DNA of 64,000 nt from Bradyrhizobium agreste (GTDB taxonomy: Bacteria; Pseudomonadota; Alphaproteobacteria; Rhizobiales; Xanthobacteraceae): contig NZ_JACCHP010000011.1 of the NCBI RefSeq assembly GCF_016031625.1, positions 186,001-250,000 of the forward strand, in the 5' to 3' direction. Positions 53,013-60,952 of the stretch are shown in pieces; position 1 is the first letter of the stretch, and every line of letters starts with the position of its first letter. The translations under genes were made by a program, and so were the position numbers. The notes under the pieces were generated by a model. That model was not told the DNA's origin. It ran no database searches and worked only from the letters and a program-made list of their open reading frames with translations.

Positions 53013-53277
53013 ACATTCAAGGGAGGACGAAAGGGTGCGGCGAAATAGCGCAGGCTTGTTCACATGCGCCAGGAGAGCGGATTTGTAAAGCCCCCATCGC
53101 TTCCGCCGCGTTGGCAGCGGCCAGGGTCTTTGCCGCTCAAGCTATTGATTCCAAATGACTCACAGGTTCGTGGCGAGGCTTTCAGGGCCGTGCTGGCAGT
53201 CCGAGCAAGGGGAGGTTTTCCACCCGCGCAGCGGTCGGGCCGGCCAGCCCGCGGCAGGTTGGAAACGCTGCTAGTAG

Positions 53278-53294
53278 TGGAATTCTGTATTCCA
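53278..53294. promoter_or_regulatory. perfect palindrome TGGAAT-N5-ATTCCA
   Basis: TGGAATTCTGTATTCCA has the same 6-5-6 layout and TGG/CCA ends as the four TGGTAT-N5-ATGCCA sites, but is symmetric. It is 337 bases upstream of oxlT and 66 bases below tctA. It could be an operator for a related regulator or of a lost gene. Confidence 0.5.
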
Positions 53295-53360
53295 GAAGTT
53301 AGGGCTGCGGCAATCTGGCCATGGCAGCGATGCACATTCCGCCGCCTCCCGCCTCCCGCC

Positions 53361-54860
53361 TCACGCCAACGACGTGCGCAGCCGGCTGTAGCCTTCCTGG
53401 ATCGCGGACCAGAACAGGGCGACCAGGCCGAGCGCCATGATGGTGCTGACGAGGCCGTTGGAGAAGAACACCCCGAGCGAACCTTGCGAGCCCAGCAGCG
53501 ATTGGCGGAAGGCTTCCTCGGCCTTGTCGCCGAGCACGATGGCGAGCACGAGCGGTGCGAGCGGGTAATTGCACTTCTTCAGGAGATAGCCGAGCACCCC
53601 GAACACCAGCATCAGCATCACGTCGAAGGTGCTGTTGTGCACCGAATAGGCGCCGATCGCGCAGAGCACCAGGATCAGCGGCGCGATGATGCCGAACGGC
53701 ACGCGCAAGATCGCCGCGAAGATCGGCACGCAGGTGAGCACGACGATGAGGCCGGCGAGATTGCCGAGATACATCGAGGCGATCAGGCCCCAGACGAACT
53801 CCTTCTGCTCGACGAACAACATGGGGCCGGGCTGCAGGCCCCAGATCAACAACCCGCCGAGCAGCACGGCGGCGGTCGGCGAGCCGGGCACGCCGAGCGA
53901 CAGCATCGGCAGCAGCGCCGAGGTGCCGGCGGCATGTGCGGCCGTCTCCGGCGCGATCACGCCCTCGATCTCGCCCTTGCCGAAATTGTTGCCGCGTCGC
54001 GCCAGGCGCTTGGCGATGCCGTAGCTCATGAAGGAGGCGGGCGTGGCGCCGGCGGGCGTGACCCCCATCCAGCATCCGATCAGGCAGGAGCGCAGCGAGG
54101 TCATCCAATAGGCGGGCAGTTCCCGCCAGGTCTGCAGTACCACGCGAAGGTTGATGGTCGCGCTGCCGCCGCGGAAGGCCAGGCCTTCCTCCATGGTCAG
54201 CAGGATCTCGCCGATGCCGAACAGGCCGATCACCGCGATCAGGAAGTCGAATCCGTTGAGCAGTTCCGTGACGCCGAAGGTCAGCCGCAATTGCCCGGTG
54301 ATCGAGTCCAGTCCGACGGCCGCAAGCGCAAAACCCATCATCATCGCGGCGATGGTCTTGAACGGCGGCTCCTTGCTGAGGCCCACGAAGGAGCAGAAGG
54401 CGAGGAAATACACCGCGAACTTCTCCGCCGGACCAAATCGCAGCGCAAAGCCTGCGACCAGAGGCGCGACCAGCGTGATCATGATGACGGCAAACAGCGC
54501 ACCGACGAAGGAGGAGGTGAAGGCCGCCGTCAGGGCTTCGCCGGGCCTGCCCTGCTGCGCCATCGGAAAGCCGTCGAAGGTGGTCGCTACCGACCATGGC
54601 TCGCCGGGGATGTTGAACAGGATCGAGGTGATGGCGCCGCCGAACAATGCGCCCCAGTAGATGCAGGACAGCATGATGATCGCCGATGTCGGCGGCATGC
54701 TGAAGGTCAGCGGAAGCAGGATCGCGACGCCGTTGGCGCCGCCGAGCCCCGGCAGCACGCCGATGATGACGCCAAGCGTGATGCCGATCACCATCAGCAT
54801 GATGTTGTAGGGCTGCAGGGCGACCGCGAAGCCGTGAAACAGATTGGCCAACTCTTCCAT
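53361..54860 (-). CDS. tctA: tripartite tricarboxylate transporter large subunit TctA
   Basis: A 499-residue membrane protein with about twelve helices. Signature blocks of TctA are GVLPGLGGANGVAILLPLTF near the N terminus (family GxxPGxGG), YWGALFGGAITSILFNIPGE (the second Gly-rich and IPG motif) and the mirror LGVPGSPTAAVLLGGLLIWG, which shows the internal repeat. It forms the channel with TctB and takes substrate from TctC. The order tctC-tctB-tctA on the minus strand is standard. The substrate class is carboxylates; the specific one is unknown. Confidence 0.93.
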   Translation of the reverse strand: MEELANLFHGFAVALQPYNIMLMVIGITLGVIIGVLPGLGGANGVAILLPLTFSMPPTSAIIMLSCIYWGALFGGAITSILFNIPGEPWSVATTFDGFPMAQQGRPGEALTAAFTSSFVGALFAVIMITLVAPLVAGFALRFGPAEKFAVYFLAFCSFVGLSKEPPFKTIAAMMMGFALAAVGLDSITGQLRLTFGVTELLNGFDFLIAVIGLFGIGEILLTMEEGLAFRGGSATINLRVVLQTWRELPAYWMTSLRSCLIGCWMGVTPAGATPASFMSYGIAKRLARRGNNFGKGEIEGVIAPETAAHAAGTSALLPMLSLGVPGSPTAAVLLGGLLIWGLQPGPMLFVEQKEFVWGLIASMYLGNLAGLIVVLTCVPIFAAILRVPFGIIAPLILVLCAIGAYSVHNSTFDVMLMLVFGVLGYLLKKCNYPLAPLVLAIVLGDKAEEAFRQSLLGSQGSLGVFFSNGLVSTIMALGLVALFWSAIQEGYSRLRTSLA

Positions 54861-54902
54861 ATCAAGACGTCCTGCAGCAGCAACTGAATGAATGCGCGGC
54901 TC

Positions 54903-55400
54903 TTACAGGCCGAGCCATTCCTCGAGCGGTCCCTTCGGAAGCGGGACCAGAAACCAGCGCTCGAAAACGAGATAGGTCACGACCGGCATGCCGACCGCCA
55001 CCGCGATCGTCGTCAGCCAGCGATAGCCGCCGAGCCAGCGCATGAACCAGGCGATGAAGACCATCGAGGCGACGTAAAGGCCGATGAACGGCATCGAGCC
55101 GACATAGATCGCGGTCGGCACGACCACGCTCATGACCTGGCGCAGCTGCCCCCATTCCGCGAACAGCCGGCCATCGTGGTCGCGCCGCGCATGCCAGAGG
55201 TTGATGGCGCTCGCACCGACGATTGCGGTGCCGACGTAAAAGGGAAAGAAGCCGGCGCGCGGCCCCTCCGCGCCCCAGTTGATGCCGGCCTTCAGGCTAC
55301 CGAAGATCACGATGAGGCCGAACACGCCGATCAGCAGCGCCATGCCGATTTCCAGCGTCTTGTGCGCGGGGCCGGATTCGGATCTGGATCGTTCAGTCAT
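54903..55400 (-). CDS. tctB: tripartite tricarboxylate transporter small subunit TctB
   Basis: A 165-residue protein, starting at MTERSRSESGPAHKTLEIGM with GGAGG five bases upstream. Four membrane segments are visible: MALLIGVFGLIVIFGSLKAG, FFPFYVGTAIVGASAINLW, VMSVVVPTAIYVGSMPFIGL and LTTIAVAVGMPVVTYLVFER. GPRAGFFPF is the family's conserved loop. It lies 42 bases before tctA and 84 after tctC in one operon. Confidence 0.9.
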   Translation of the reverse strand: MTERSRSESGPAHKTLEIGMALLIGVFGLIVIFGSLKAGINWGAEGPRAGFFPFYVGTAIVGASAINLWHARRDHDGRLFAEWGQLRQVMSVVVPTAIYVGSMPFIGLYVASMVFIAWFMRWLGGYRWLTTIAVAVGMPVVTYLVFERWFLVPLPKGPLEEWLGL

Positions 55401-55484
55401 GAGGCCTCCAGGCGGAGATGCGGTCTTTCCAGTCGCTGCCGGCCGAGGACGCCCAGCATCCTCGGCCGGCATCGATGCTGTGGC

Positions 55485-56489
55485 TCAATGCGATGCGAGG
55501 AAGCCGGCCTCCTTCATAAGGCCTTCGTGCCGCTTCTCCTCAGCCTCGACCCACCTGGCGTAGTCGGCACCAGTCAGGAAGGTCGTGTTGAAGGCGCCGT
55601 TCTTCATGAACTCCTGCCATTCCGGCGTGGCGCGGACCTTCTTGAACAGCTCGACATAGTATTCGATCTGATCCTTCGTAGCCTTAGGCGACATGAAGAT
55701 GCCGCGCAGCATGAGATATTCCATCGCAAGCCCCTGCGACTTGCAGGTGGGAATGTCCTTCCAGGCCTTGCCGTCGGCGATCGGCTCGTCATAGGCCATC
55801 GGCTGGGCGTCGAAGACGCAGAGCGGACGGAGCTTGCCGCCGCGCCATTGCGCGACCGCCTCGATCGGATTGTTGACGGTTGAATCGACGTGATTGCCGA
55901 CGAGTTGGACGGCGACTTCGCCGCCGCCCTTGTAGGGAATGTAGGTGAACTTCGTATCGATCGCCTTCTCGATGCCGACCGTGATGATCTGGTCTTCCTG
56001 CTTGGATCCGGTGCCGCCCATCTTGAACGAGCCGCTTGGGGCCTTCTTTACGGCGTCGATGTAGTCCTTGACGGAGCTGTACGGCTTCTCGGCATTGACC
56101 CAGAGCACGAACTCGTCGAGCGCCAGCATCGCGACCGGAGTCAAATCCTTCCAGTTGAACGGGATGCCCGTCGCCAGCGGCGTCGTGAACAGATTCGATA
56201 GCGTAATGATGATCTTGTGCGGATTGCCCGACGAGGTCTTCACGTCGAGGAAGCCTTCACCGCCTGCGCCGCCGGCCTTGTTGATGACGACCAGCGGCTG
56301 CTTCATCAGATTGTGCTTGGTGACGATGCCCTGGATGGTGCGCGCCATCTGATCGGCGCCGCCGCCGGTGCCCGCGGGCACGATGAACTCGACCGGACGG
56401 ACCGGCTCCCAGACGGCACGGCTTGCGGTGCTGCTCGCGCAAGACATCGCGATTGCCGCCAAGGCGACATTCACAACGAATGGCTTCAT
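55485..56489 (-). CDS. tctC: tripartite tricarboxylate transporter substrate-binding protein TctC (Bug family)
   Basis: A 334-residue periplasmic protein. A signal peptide (VVNVALAAIAMSCASSTAS) precedes the Bug opening RPVEFIVPAGTGGGADQMAR. Family features are VINKAGGAGGEGFLDVKTSS, MGGTGSKQEDQIITVGIEKA and FTYIPYKGGGEVAVQLVGNH. These bind carboxylates through water-bridged hydrogen bonds. It is the first gene of the tctCBA operon. A 17-base operator-like site lies 274 bases upstream, implying a long leader or distant regulation. Confidence 0.92.
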   Translation of the reverse strand: MKPFVVNVALAAIAMSCASSTASRAVWEPVRPVEFIVPAGTGGGADQMARTIQGIVTKHNLMKQPLVVINKAGGAGGEGFLDVKTSSGNPHKIIITLSNLFTTPLATGIPFNWKDLTPVAMLALDEFVLWVNAEKPYSSVKDYIDAVKKAPSGSFKMGGTGSKQEDQIITVGIEKAIDTKFTYIPYKGGGEVAVQLVGNHVDSTVNNPIEAVAQWRGGKLRPLCVFDAQPMAYDEPIADGKAWKDIPTCKSQGLAMEYLMLRGIFMSPKATKDQIEYYVELFKKVRATPEWQEFMKNGAFNTTFLTGADYARWVEAEEKRHEGLMKEAGFLASH

Positions 56490-56762
56490 CTTGTTTCACT
56501 CCCTGTCGAACCTCAACGCAGCCGCTCTTTGTCGGCTTGCGTCAGCCCATCTCGATTCAGATGCCTGGTGTCGCCCTTGCGGCCGATTCTCCCAAGGCAG
56601 TCCCGGTAGAAACTTTATGAGCAGGGACAACGCGCGGCATCCGCTCCTTTCGGCTAAGGTTCCGCCGAGGGCTCGCGTACGTGCGTTCCGCGGCTGTTCC
56701 CGTCACGCGCTAGGTTTCTCCCTCTTGTACTTTTTGATTGCATAATCGTCTTGGTCCGAGAA

Positions 56763-56779
56763 TGGTATGCGAGATGCCA
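56763..56779 (-). promoter_or_regulatory. shared 17-base operator candidate, tctC copy
   Basis: TGGTATGCGAGATGCCA, upstream of the tctCBA operon by 274 bases, next to an AT-rich patch that could hold the promoter. Confidence 0.6.
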
Positions 56780-56852
56780 GTAGACAAACAATCCGATCGG
56801 GGGGCGGGTCGGCGGACGAATCGTCGCAGCTGTGGTCGCGAGCCGGGCTAGA

Positions 56853-56888
56853 ACACCAAAAGAAAATGGCCCCGAAGCGGGGCCATTT
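56853..56888 (-). terminator. intrinsic terminator of the 45-residue protein gene
   Basis: Stem AAATGGCCCCG/CGGGGCCATTT of 11 base pairs; on the minus strand it is followed by TTTTCTTTTGG. It closes the transcript of the small gene before the tctC operator. Confidence 0.85.
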
Positions 56889-56939
56889 GATCAAACCAGG
56901 TATCTGCGGATCTGCCAACCTGAGGGTTCGAGATCCCTC

Positions 56940-57077
56940 TTACAGACCGAAACGCGGCAAGTCGCCGTTGTGATTCGAGATTTCGGCGCTGGCCATCAGG
57001 AAACTGTCGATCGCGGCCATCAGGCGGGCGAACAGCGAGGAGGAGGGGGCGAGAGCGACGGAAGCGGTCTTGGACAT
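56940..57077 (-). CDS. 45-residue protein, oxalate-regulon candidate
   Basis: Starts MSKTASVALAPSSSLFARLM with AAGGGA about eight bases upstream, and ends SNHNGDLPRFGL. One amphipathic helix (SSLFARLMAAIDSFLMASAE) leads to a conserved-looking polar tail, NGDLPRFGL. I recall small Bradyrhizobium proteins with an N-R/H-N-G-D-L-P end but no function. It is a single-gene transcript with an operator-like site 55 bases upstream, exactly as for oxlT, and its own terminator. It may be a regulatory or assembly peptide of the oxalate system. Confidence 0.7.
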   Translation of the reverse strand: MSKTASVALAPSSSLFARLMAAIDSFLMASAEISNHNGDLPRFGL

Positions 57078-57131
57078 CGGGAATCCCTTTCTCGAGACGG
57101 TCAACGTTGCTGTCTCATCTGGGGAGAATTT

Positions 57132-57148
57132 ATGTATACCAGATGCCA
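57132..57148 (-). promoter_or_regulatory. shared 17-base operator candidate, small-gene copy (degenerate left half)
   Basis: ATGTATACCAGATGCCA: the right half ATGCCA is exact and the left half ATGTAT matches TGGTAT at 4 of 6. It is 55 bases upstream of the 45-residue gene start, the same distance as at oxlT. Confidence 0.5.
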
Positions 57149-57318
57149 GTGTCCATGCTCTTGTTTGCATAGCAGCATTTAGCCCTTCGCATTGCAGCAT
57201 AATGCTCCCTTAATGCGGGTGGGGACCGCCCAATGCAATTACTCATAGATTTCCCTCGACGCTGGCCGGCGACTGCGTCCAATCTTCGCCTGGAAATAGC
57301 ATGCCCGAGGAGAAGCAG

Positions 57319-58854
57319 ATGCAACGTCTCCGATTGGCGGTATGGGTGGTCGCCGTTCTGCTAGGAGTCGGCGTCGCGGCTGGGGGCCCGGCTGCCAGCG
57401 CGGACGAAATCTATCAAATGACGAAATTCACCTTCTGCGGGGTTCCGGAGCAAGGCGGCACGAAAAGTGTCACAATATCGACGGCCGCCTTCAGCGAGGG
57501 CGGAGCACGGGTCGCCAACGCCACCGAAGGACGCATCGTCCGCATTTGCGAAACAGCCACAGGCCGCGAAATCGCGTCGCTCGCCGTGCCGAGCTCGCGC
57601 GGTGGGGATGACGACCTCATCCGCTTCGTCGCCTTCAGTCCTGACGGCACGCGCCTTGTCACGGCATCCGACGACCGGATGCTACGTCTATGGGACATCG
57701 CTGGCGGTCGCGAGCTCGCCGCGCTCGAGCACCCATCGCGGGTTGCCTCCGCCACCTTTAGTTCGGACGGCACGCGGCTCGCCACGTCAACCGATGACTA
57801 TGTCGTACGCATCTTCGATGTTGCAGGCGGCCGCGAGATTGCCGTGCTCCAGCCTCCGTCGCCGGTCATCTTCGCCGCCTTCAGCCCTGACGGCAAACGT
57901 CTCGTCACGACTTGCTGGGAAAGTACGGTTCACATGTGGGACGCCGCCACCGGCCGCGAGATCGCGATCATGATCGGGCATGACGCGAAGGCCATCAGGG
58001 CGCGCTTCAGCCCGGACGGTGCGCGCATCGTCACTGCGTCCGAGGACAACACTGCGCGCAGCTGGGATGCCGCAAGCGGTCGCGCGCTGCGCGTCCTCAG
58101 ACACAAGTCGCCGGTCCGCTCCGTCGCCTTCAGCCCGGACGGCACGCGGATCGTCACGAGCGCCGGAAAGGAGGCGCGTGTCTTCGATGCCGCCACCGGC
58201 CGCGAGCTCGCCGTCCTGAAGGGGCACGAGAGCGACGTGAACGATGCGGTCTTCAGCCCCGATGGCGCGCGCATTGCCACCGCATCCGGTGATCGAAGCC
58301 CGCGGCTCTGGAATGCCGGCGGTGGCGGTGAAATCGCGGTGCTGAAGGGCGATCATTCTGCCACCGCAACCATTGCGTTCGGCGCGGACGGTCAGCGCAT
58401 CTTCGCAGGAGGCGGTGCCGCGGCAGTGATGTGGACGAAGCTCGCGGCGGCGAGGCTGCCTGACAAGATCGCCGGCCTGTGGTTCGGCAATTTTGGTCCG
58501 CCGAACGAGCCGGCTGAAATCACCAGGGAAAGATGCGTCAGGAGCCCGATCAGGATCGGCGCGGATGGATTGATCGTCTTTTTCGAGGTCGGCAGTTCCG
58601 AGCCGCCTCAGCCCATCCTGCATCTGCGTTGCACCTCGGAGCTGAGCTGTCAGATCTTTGCTGGCGCGCCCGATCAGGGGCTCGAAGCGCAGGGCACCGG
58701 TCAGCTCGAGGTCTCAGGCGATTCCGGCAAGCTCTGCCTTGGCGGAGAATGCCGCCCCATCGCGCGCTGTCGCGCTATCACCTGGACTGAGCAGGAGCGC
58801 AAGAGCGGCTTCGTCAAGCGATGGGAGACGGGAGTGCAAGCGCCGCCACGCTGA
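57319..58854 (+). CDS. secreted seven- to eight-bladed WD40 protein with cysteine-rich C terminus
   Basis: A 511-residue protein. The ATG at 57319 is chosen because GAGGA lies seven bases upstream; an ATG at 57301 is the alternative. A signal peptide (LAVWVVAVLLGVGVAAGG, cleavage near ASADE) exports it. From about residue 45 to 390 run seven WD40-like units and a partial eighth, each F-S-P-D-G-x-R-(L/I)-(V/A)-T ... WDxAxGRE(I/L)AVL, as in FSPDGTRLVTASDDRMLRLW. The last 120 residues hold six cysteines (such as RCTSELSCQIF and LCLGGECRPIARC). Secreted WD40 propellers are scaffolds; the partner is unknown. An Hsp70-like gene follows 133 bases later. Confidence 0.85.
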   Translation: MQRLRLAVWVVAVLLGVGVAAGGPAASADEIYQMTKFTFCGVPEQGGTKSVTISTAAFSEGGARVANATEGRIVRICETATGREIASLAVPSSRGGDDDLIRFVAFSPDGTRLVTASDDRMLRLWDIAGGRELAALEHPSRVASATFSSDGTRLATSTDDYVVRIFDVAGGREIAVLQPPSPVIFAAFSPDGKRLVTTCWESTVHMWDAATGREIAIMIGHDAKAIRARFSPDGARIVTASEDNTARSWDAASGRALRVLRHKSPVRSVAFSPDGTRIVTSAGKEARVFDAATGRELAVLKGHESDVNDAVFSPDGARIATASGDRSPRLWNAGGGGEIAVLKGDHSATATIAFGADGQRIFAGGGAAAVMWTKLAAARLPDKIAGLWFGNFGPPNEPAEITRERCVRSPIRIGADGLIVFFEVGSSEPPQPILHLRCTSELSCQIFAGAPDQGLEAQGTGQLEVSGDSGKLCLGGECRPIARCRAITWTEQERKSGFVKRWETGVQAPPR

Positions 58855-58987
58855 TAAGCCGCGGTCGTTGCGCGGCTCGGCGACCCTGCTTGCGCAGCGA
58901 GCGGCCATGATGGACCGGAGGCTTGGCAGGGCAGTGCAAAGCCGCTAGTGGTTTGCCCCTCTTTCCGGTCATCATTCAGAGTGGTTC

Positions 58988-60313
58988 ATGTCGAGCGCCT
59001 CGCCCGCCGTCTCGATCGGCATCGATTTTGGCACGAGCAACACGGTCGTTGCGCTGGCGGCGGACGACCGCCGGGTCGAGGCCATTCGCTTCGACCATGG
59101 CGGGCAGCGCCACAGCGTCTACGTGTCGGCCCTGTGCTTCTGGGAGGACCGGCCGGGCGCCGGTGCCCAGGCCGAAGGTGGGCCGTGGGCGATCGAACAG
59201 TTCCTCGAAGGACGCCACGTCTACCGCTTCCTGCAATCGTTCAAGACCTTTGCGGCGAGCGCCAGCTTCAACACCACGCAGGTGTTCCGGCAGCGCTACA
59301 AGTTCGAGGACATCCTGGCGGCGTTCCTGCGCACGCTGGCGCGCCATGGCGGGGAGAAGTTCGGCTTCGAGGCGGCGAACATCACCGTCGGCCGCCCGGT
59401 GCGCTTTGCCGGCGGCAATCCGGACGAAGCGCTGGCGATGCAGCGTTACCGCGCCGCGTTCGAGCGCTTGGGCGCCGGCCACGCGCGCTATGTCTACGAG
59501 CCCGTGGGTGCGGCGTTCTCCTTCGCCCGCAGGCTCGACCGCGATGCCACCGTGCTGGTGGCCGATTTCGGCGGCGGCACCAGCGACTTTTCCGTGATGC
59601 GCTTCTCGCGCGCGGGCGGCACGCTTCGGGCCGAGCCGCTCGGCCACGCCGGTATTGGCGTGGCCGGCGATACCTTCGATTATCGCATCGTCGACCACGT
59701 CGTGTCGCCGCGGCTCGGCAAGGGCTCCAGCTTCCGCTCGTTCGACAAGGTGCTGCCGGTTCCGACCGGCCACTACACGAACCTGGCGCGTTGGCACCAG
59801 CTCGCGATGATGAAGAGCAACGGCGATCTGCGCGAGCTCCGCGAGCTCCAGCGCACCGCGCTGAAGCCGGAGCTGCTCGAGGATTTCATCACCATCGTCG
59901 ATCTCGACCTCGGCTTTGCGCTGTACCGCGCGGTGTCCGACGCCAAGGTCGCGCTCTCGGCGCAGGACGAAGTGGATTTCCGCTTCAAGGGCGGCGGCGT
60001 CGACATCGGCGCGGCCATCACGCGGAAGCAATTCGAAGCCTGGATTGCCGACGACATTGCCCGGTTAGGTGCCACCGTCGACAAGGTGCTGGCCGAGGCC
60101 CGTATCGCCTCGCGCGAGGTGGAGAAGGTGTTTTTGACCGGCGGCACCTCGTTCGTGCCCGCGGTTCGAAAGCTGTTCGCCGACCGCTTCGGCAACGAGC
60201 GGCTGATGTCCGGCGACCAGTTCGAGTCGATCGCCTATGGCCTGGCGCTGATCGGGCACAGTCCCGATCCCGACCGTTGGACGACAGGCGGAGGGCGGGC
60301 CGCGAAGGCGTAG
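58988..60313 (+). CDS. Hsp70-family ATPase lacking a substrate-binding domain (YegD-like)
   Basis: A 441-residue actin-fold ATPase. Phosphate-1 motif: SIGIDFGTSNTVVALA at 9-24; phosphate-2: VLVADFGGGTSDFSVM; adenosine motif: VFLTGGTSFVPAVRKLF. The ATPase has an insertion between the lobes (SFRSFDKVLPVPTGHYTNLA). It ends after the ATPase domain without the beta-sandwich substrate domain of DnaK, as in YegD. It is cytosolic, and a role in protein quality control is likely but not shown. It follows the WD40 gene; the cytochrome gene converges on it. Confidence 0.9.
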   Translation: MSSASPAVSIGIDFGTSNTVVALAADDRRVEAIRFDHGGQRHSVYVSALCFWEDRPGAGAQAEGGPWAIEQFLEGRHVYRFLQSFKTFAASASFNTTQVFRQRYKFEDILAAFLRTLARHGGEKFGFEAANITVGRPVRFAGGNPDEALAMQRYRAAFERLGAGHARYVYEPVGAAFSFARRLDRDATVLVADFGGGTSDFSVMRFSRAGGTLRAEPLGHAGIGVAGDTFDYRIVDHVVSPRLGKGSSFRSFDKVLPVPTGHYTNLARWHQLAMMKSNGDLRELRELQRTALKPELLEDFITIVDLDLGFALYRAVSDAKVALSAQDEVDFRFKGGGVDIGAAITRKQFEAWIADDIARLGATVDKVLAEARIASREVEKVFLTGGTSFVPAVRKLFADRFGNERLMSGDQFESIAYGLALIGHSPDPDRWTTGGGRAAKA

Positions 60314-60357
60314 CAAGCGGCGAGCCGCGTCCCTGCGGCGAGGCTGCTGTTCGATCG

Positions 60358-60807
60358 CTATTTCTGCTGAATTCGGTTCAGGTAGTCGATCACCGCGAGA
60401 ATGCGAGTCCGCACGACGACCTCCGGGTTCTGCTGCGGCCCTGCCTTTTGCCAGTAATAGGAATCGACGGCGTGAGGCAGGTTGACGATGGGGTTGAACC
60501 GCTCGCCCCAGATCGGCATTTCACGCGTGCCGTGCGCCGGGACCGATTTCGACCCGTATATGGTCTCGTAAGCGGCGTTGGCGGGAAACACCCCGTTGTT
60601 GTTCTTGCTCAACATGGTCAGGTCGGAAGGCCGGGTCTTGAGCTGGCTGCTGACGGGTCCGTTGCCCCTTCCATCGGCGCCATGACAGCTCGCGCACGAA
60701 GACTGAAATTCCGCCTTGCCGATATCAACCTTTTCGCCCTTGGCGGCGGTGGCGAAGCCGGCGGCAAGACCGGCAATGATCAACCATTCGACAGCAGATC
60801 GCATCAT
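60358..60807 (-). CDS. mono-heme class I cytochrome c
   Basis: A 149-residue protein. GGAGG precedes two adjacent methionine codons (60807 and 60804; the second has better spacing). The signal peptide WLIIAGLAAGFATAAKG is followed by KAEFQSSCASCHGADGRGNG, the CxxCH heme site, and a distal methionine ligand in REMPIWGERF. The C terminus RTRILAVIDYLNRIQQK is the usual final helix. It should carry electrons in the periplasm. A FixK/FNR box lies 60 bases upstream, suggesting oxygen-limited induction, for example feeding a high-affinity oxidase. Confidence 0.9.
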   Translation of the reverse strand: MMRSAVEWLIIAGLAAGFATAAKGEKVDIGKAEFQSSCASCHGADGRGNGPVSSQLKTRPSDLTMLSKNNNGVFPANAAYETIYGSKSVPAHGTREMPIWGERFNPIVNLPHAVDSYYWQKAGPQQNPEVVVRTRILAVIDYLNRIQQK

Positions 60808-60866
60808 TTCGCCTCCGACGCGCGCAGGGAAGACTTCTGCTCCTACCGCATTGTCCTTCCGACAGT

Positions 60867-60880
60867 TTGACGCACATCAA
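60867..60880 (-). promoter_or_regulatory. FixK/FNR box, TTGA-N6-TCAA
   Basis: On the minus strand TTGATGTGCGTCAA, a full match to TTG(A/C)-N6-(T/G)CAA. Its centre is 66 bases before the cytochrome c start, right for activation from about -41.5 with a 25-base leader. Confidence 0.65.
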
Positions 60881-60952
60881 GGCCGCACACGCGGTGCGAG
60901 TCGGTGGGAAACGGGGCAGAGCGCCGTGCCCCGCCCTGCCAGCGCTTTTGCG

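Larger units (their letters stand above)
52942..53360. other. gap between oxlT and tctA
   Basis: This 419-base gap lies upstream of oxlT and downstream of tctA. It holds the operator-like sites at 52996-53012 and 53278-53294 and, at 53340-53356, three CCTCCCG-type repeats. I see no coding sequence with credible start and composition. The 53013-53277 part is featureless to me; it may be eroded former coding DNA. Confidence 0.6.
56490..56939. other. 450-base gap upstream of tctC
   Basis: No gene is supported. It contains the operator-like site at 56763-56779, probably promoter sequence for tctC nearby (AT-rich part at 56720-56760), and the terminator at 56853-56888 of the small gene upstream. 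The part 56500-56700 would be an untranslated leader of tctC if transcription starts near the operator. Confidence 0.6.

Noticed and set aside
53064..54887. A 607-codon plus-strand frame opposite tctA
   Set aside because: Low-complexity Arg/Asp/His/Gln composition and exact overlap with a standard tctA gene.
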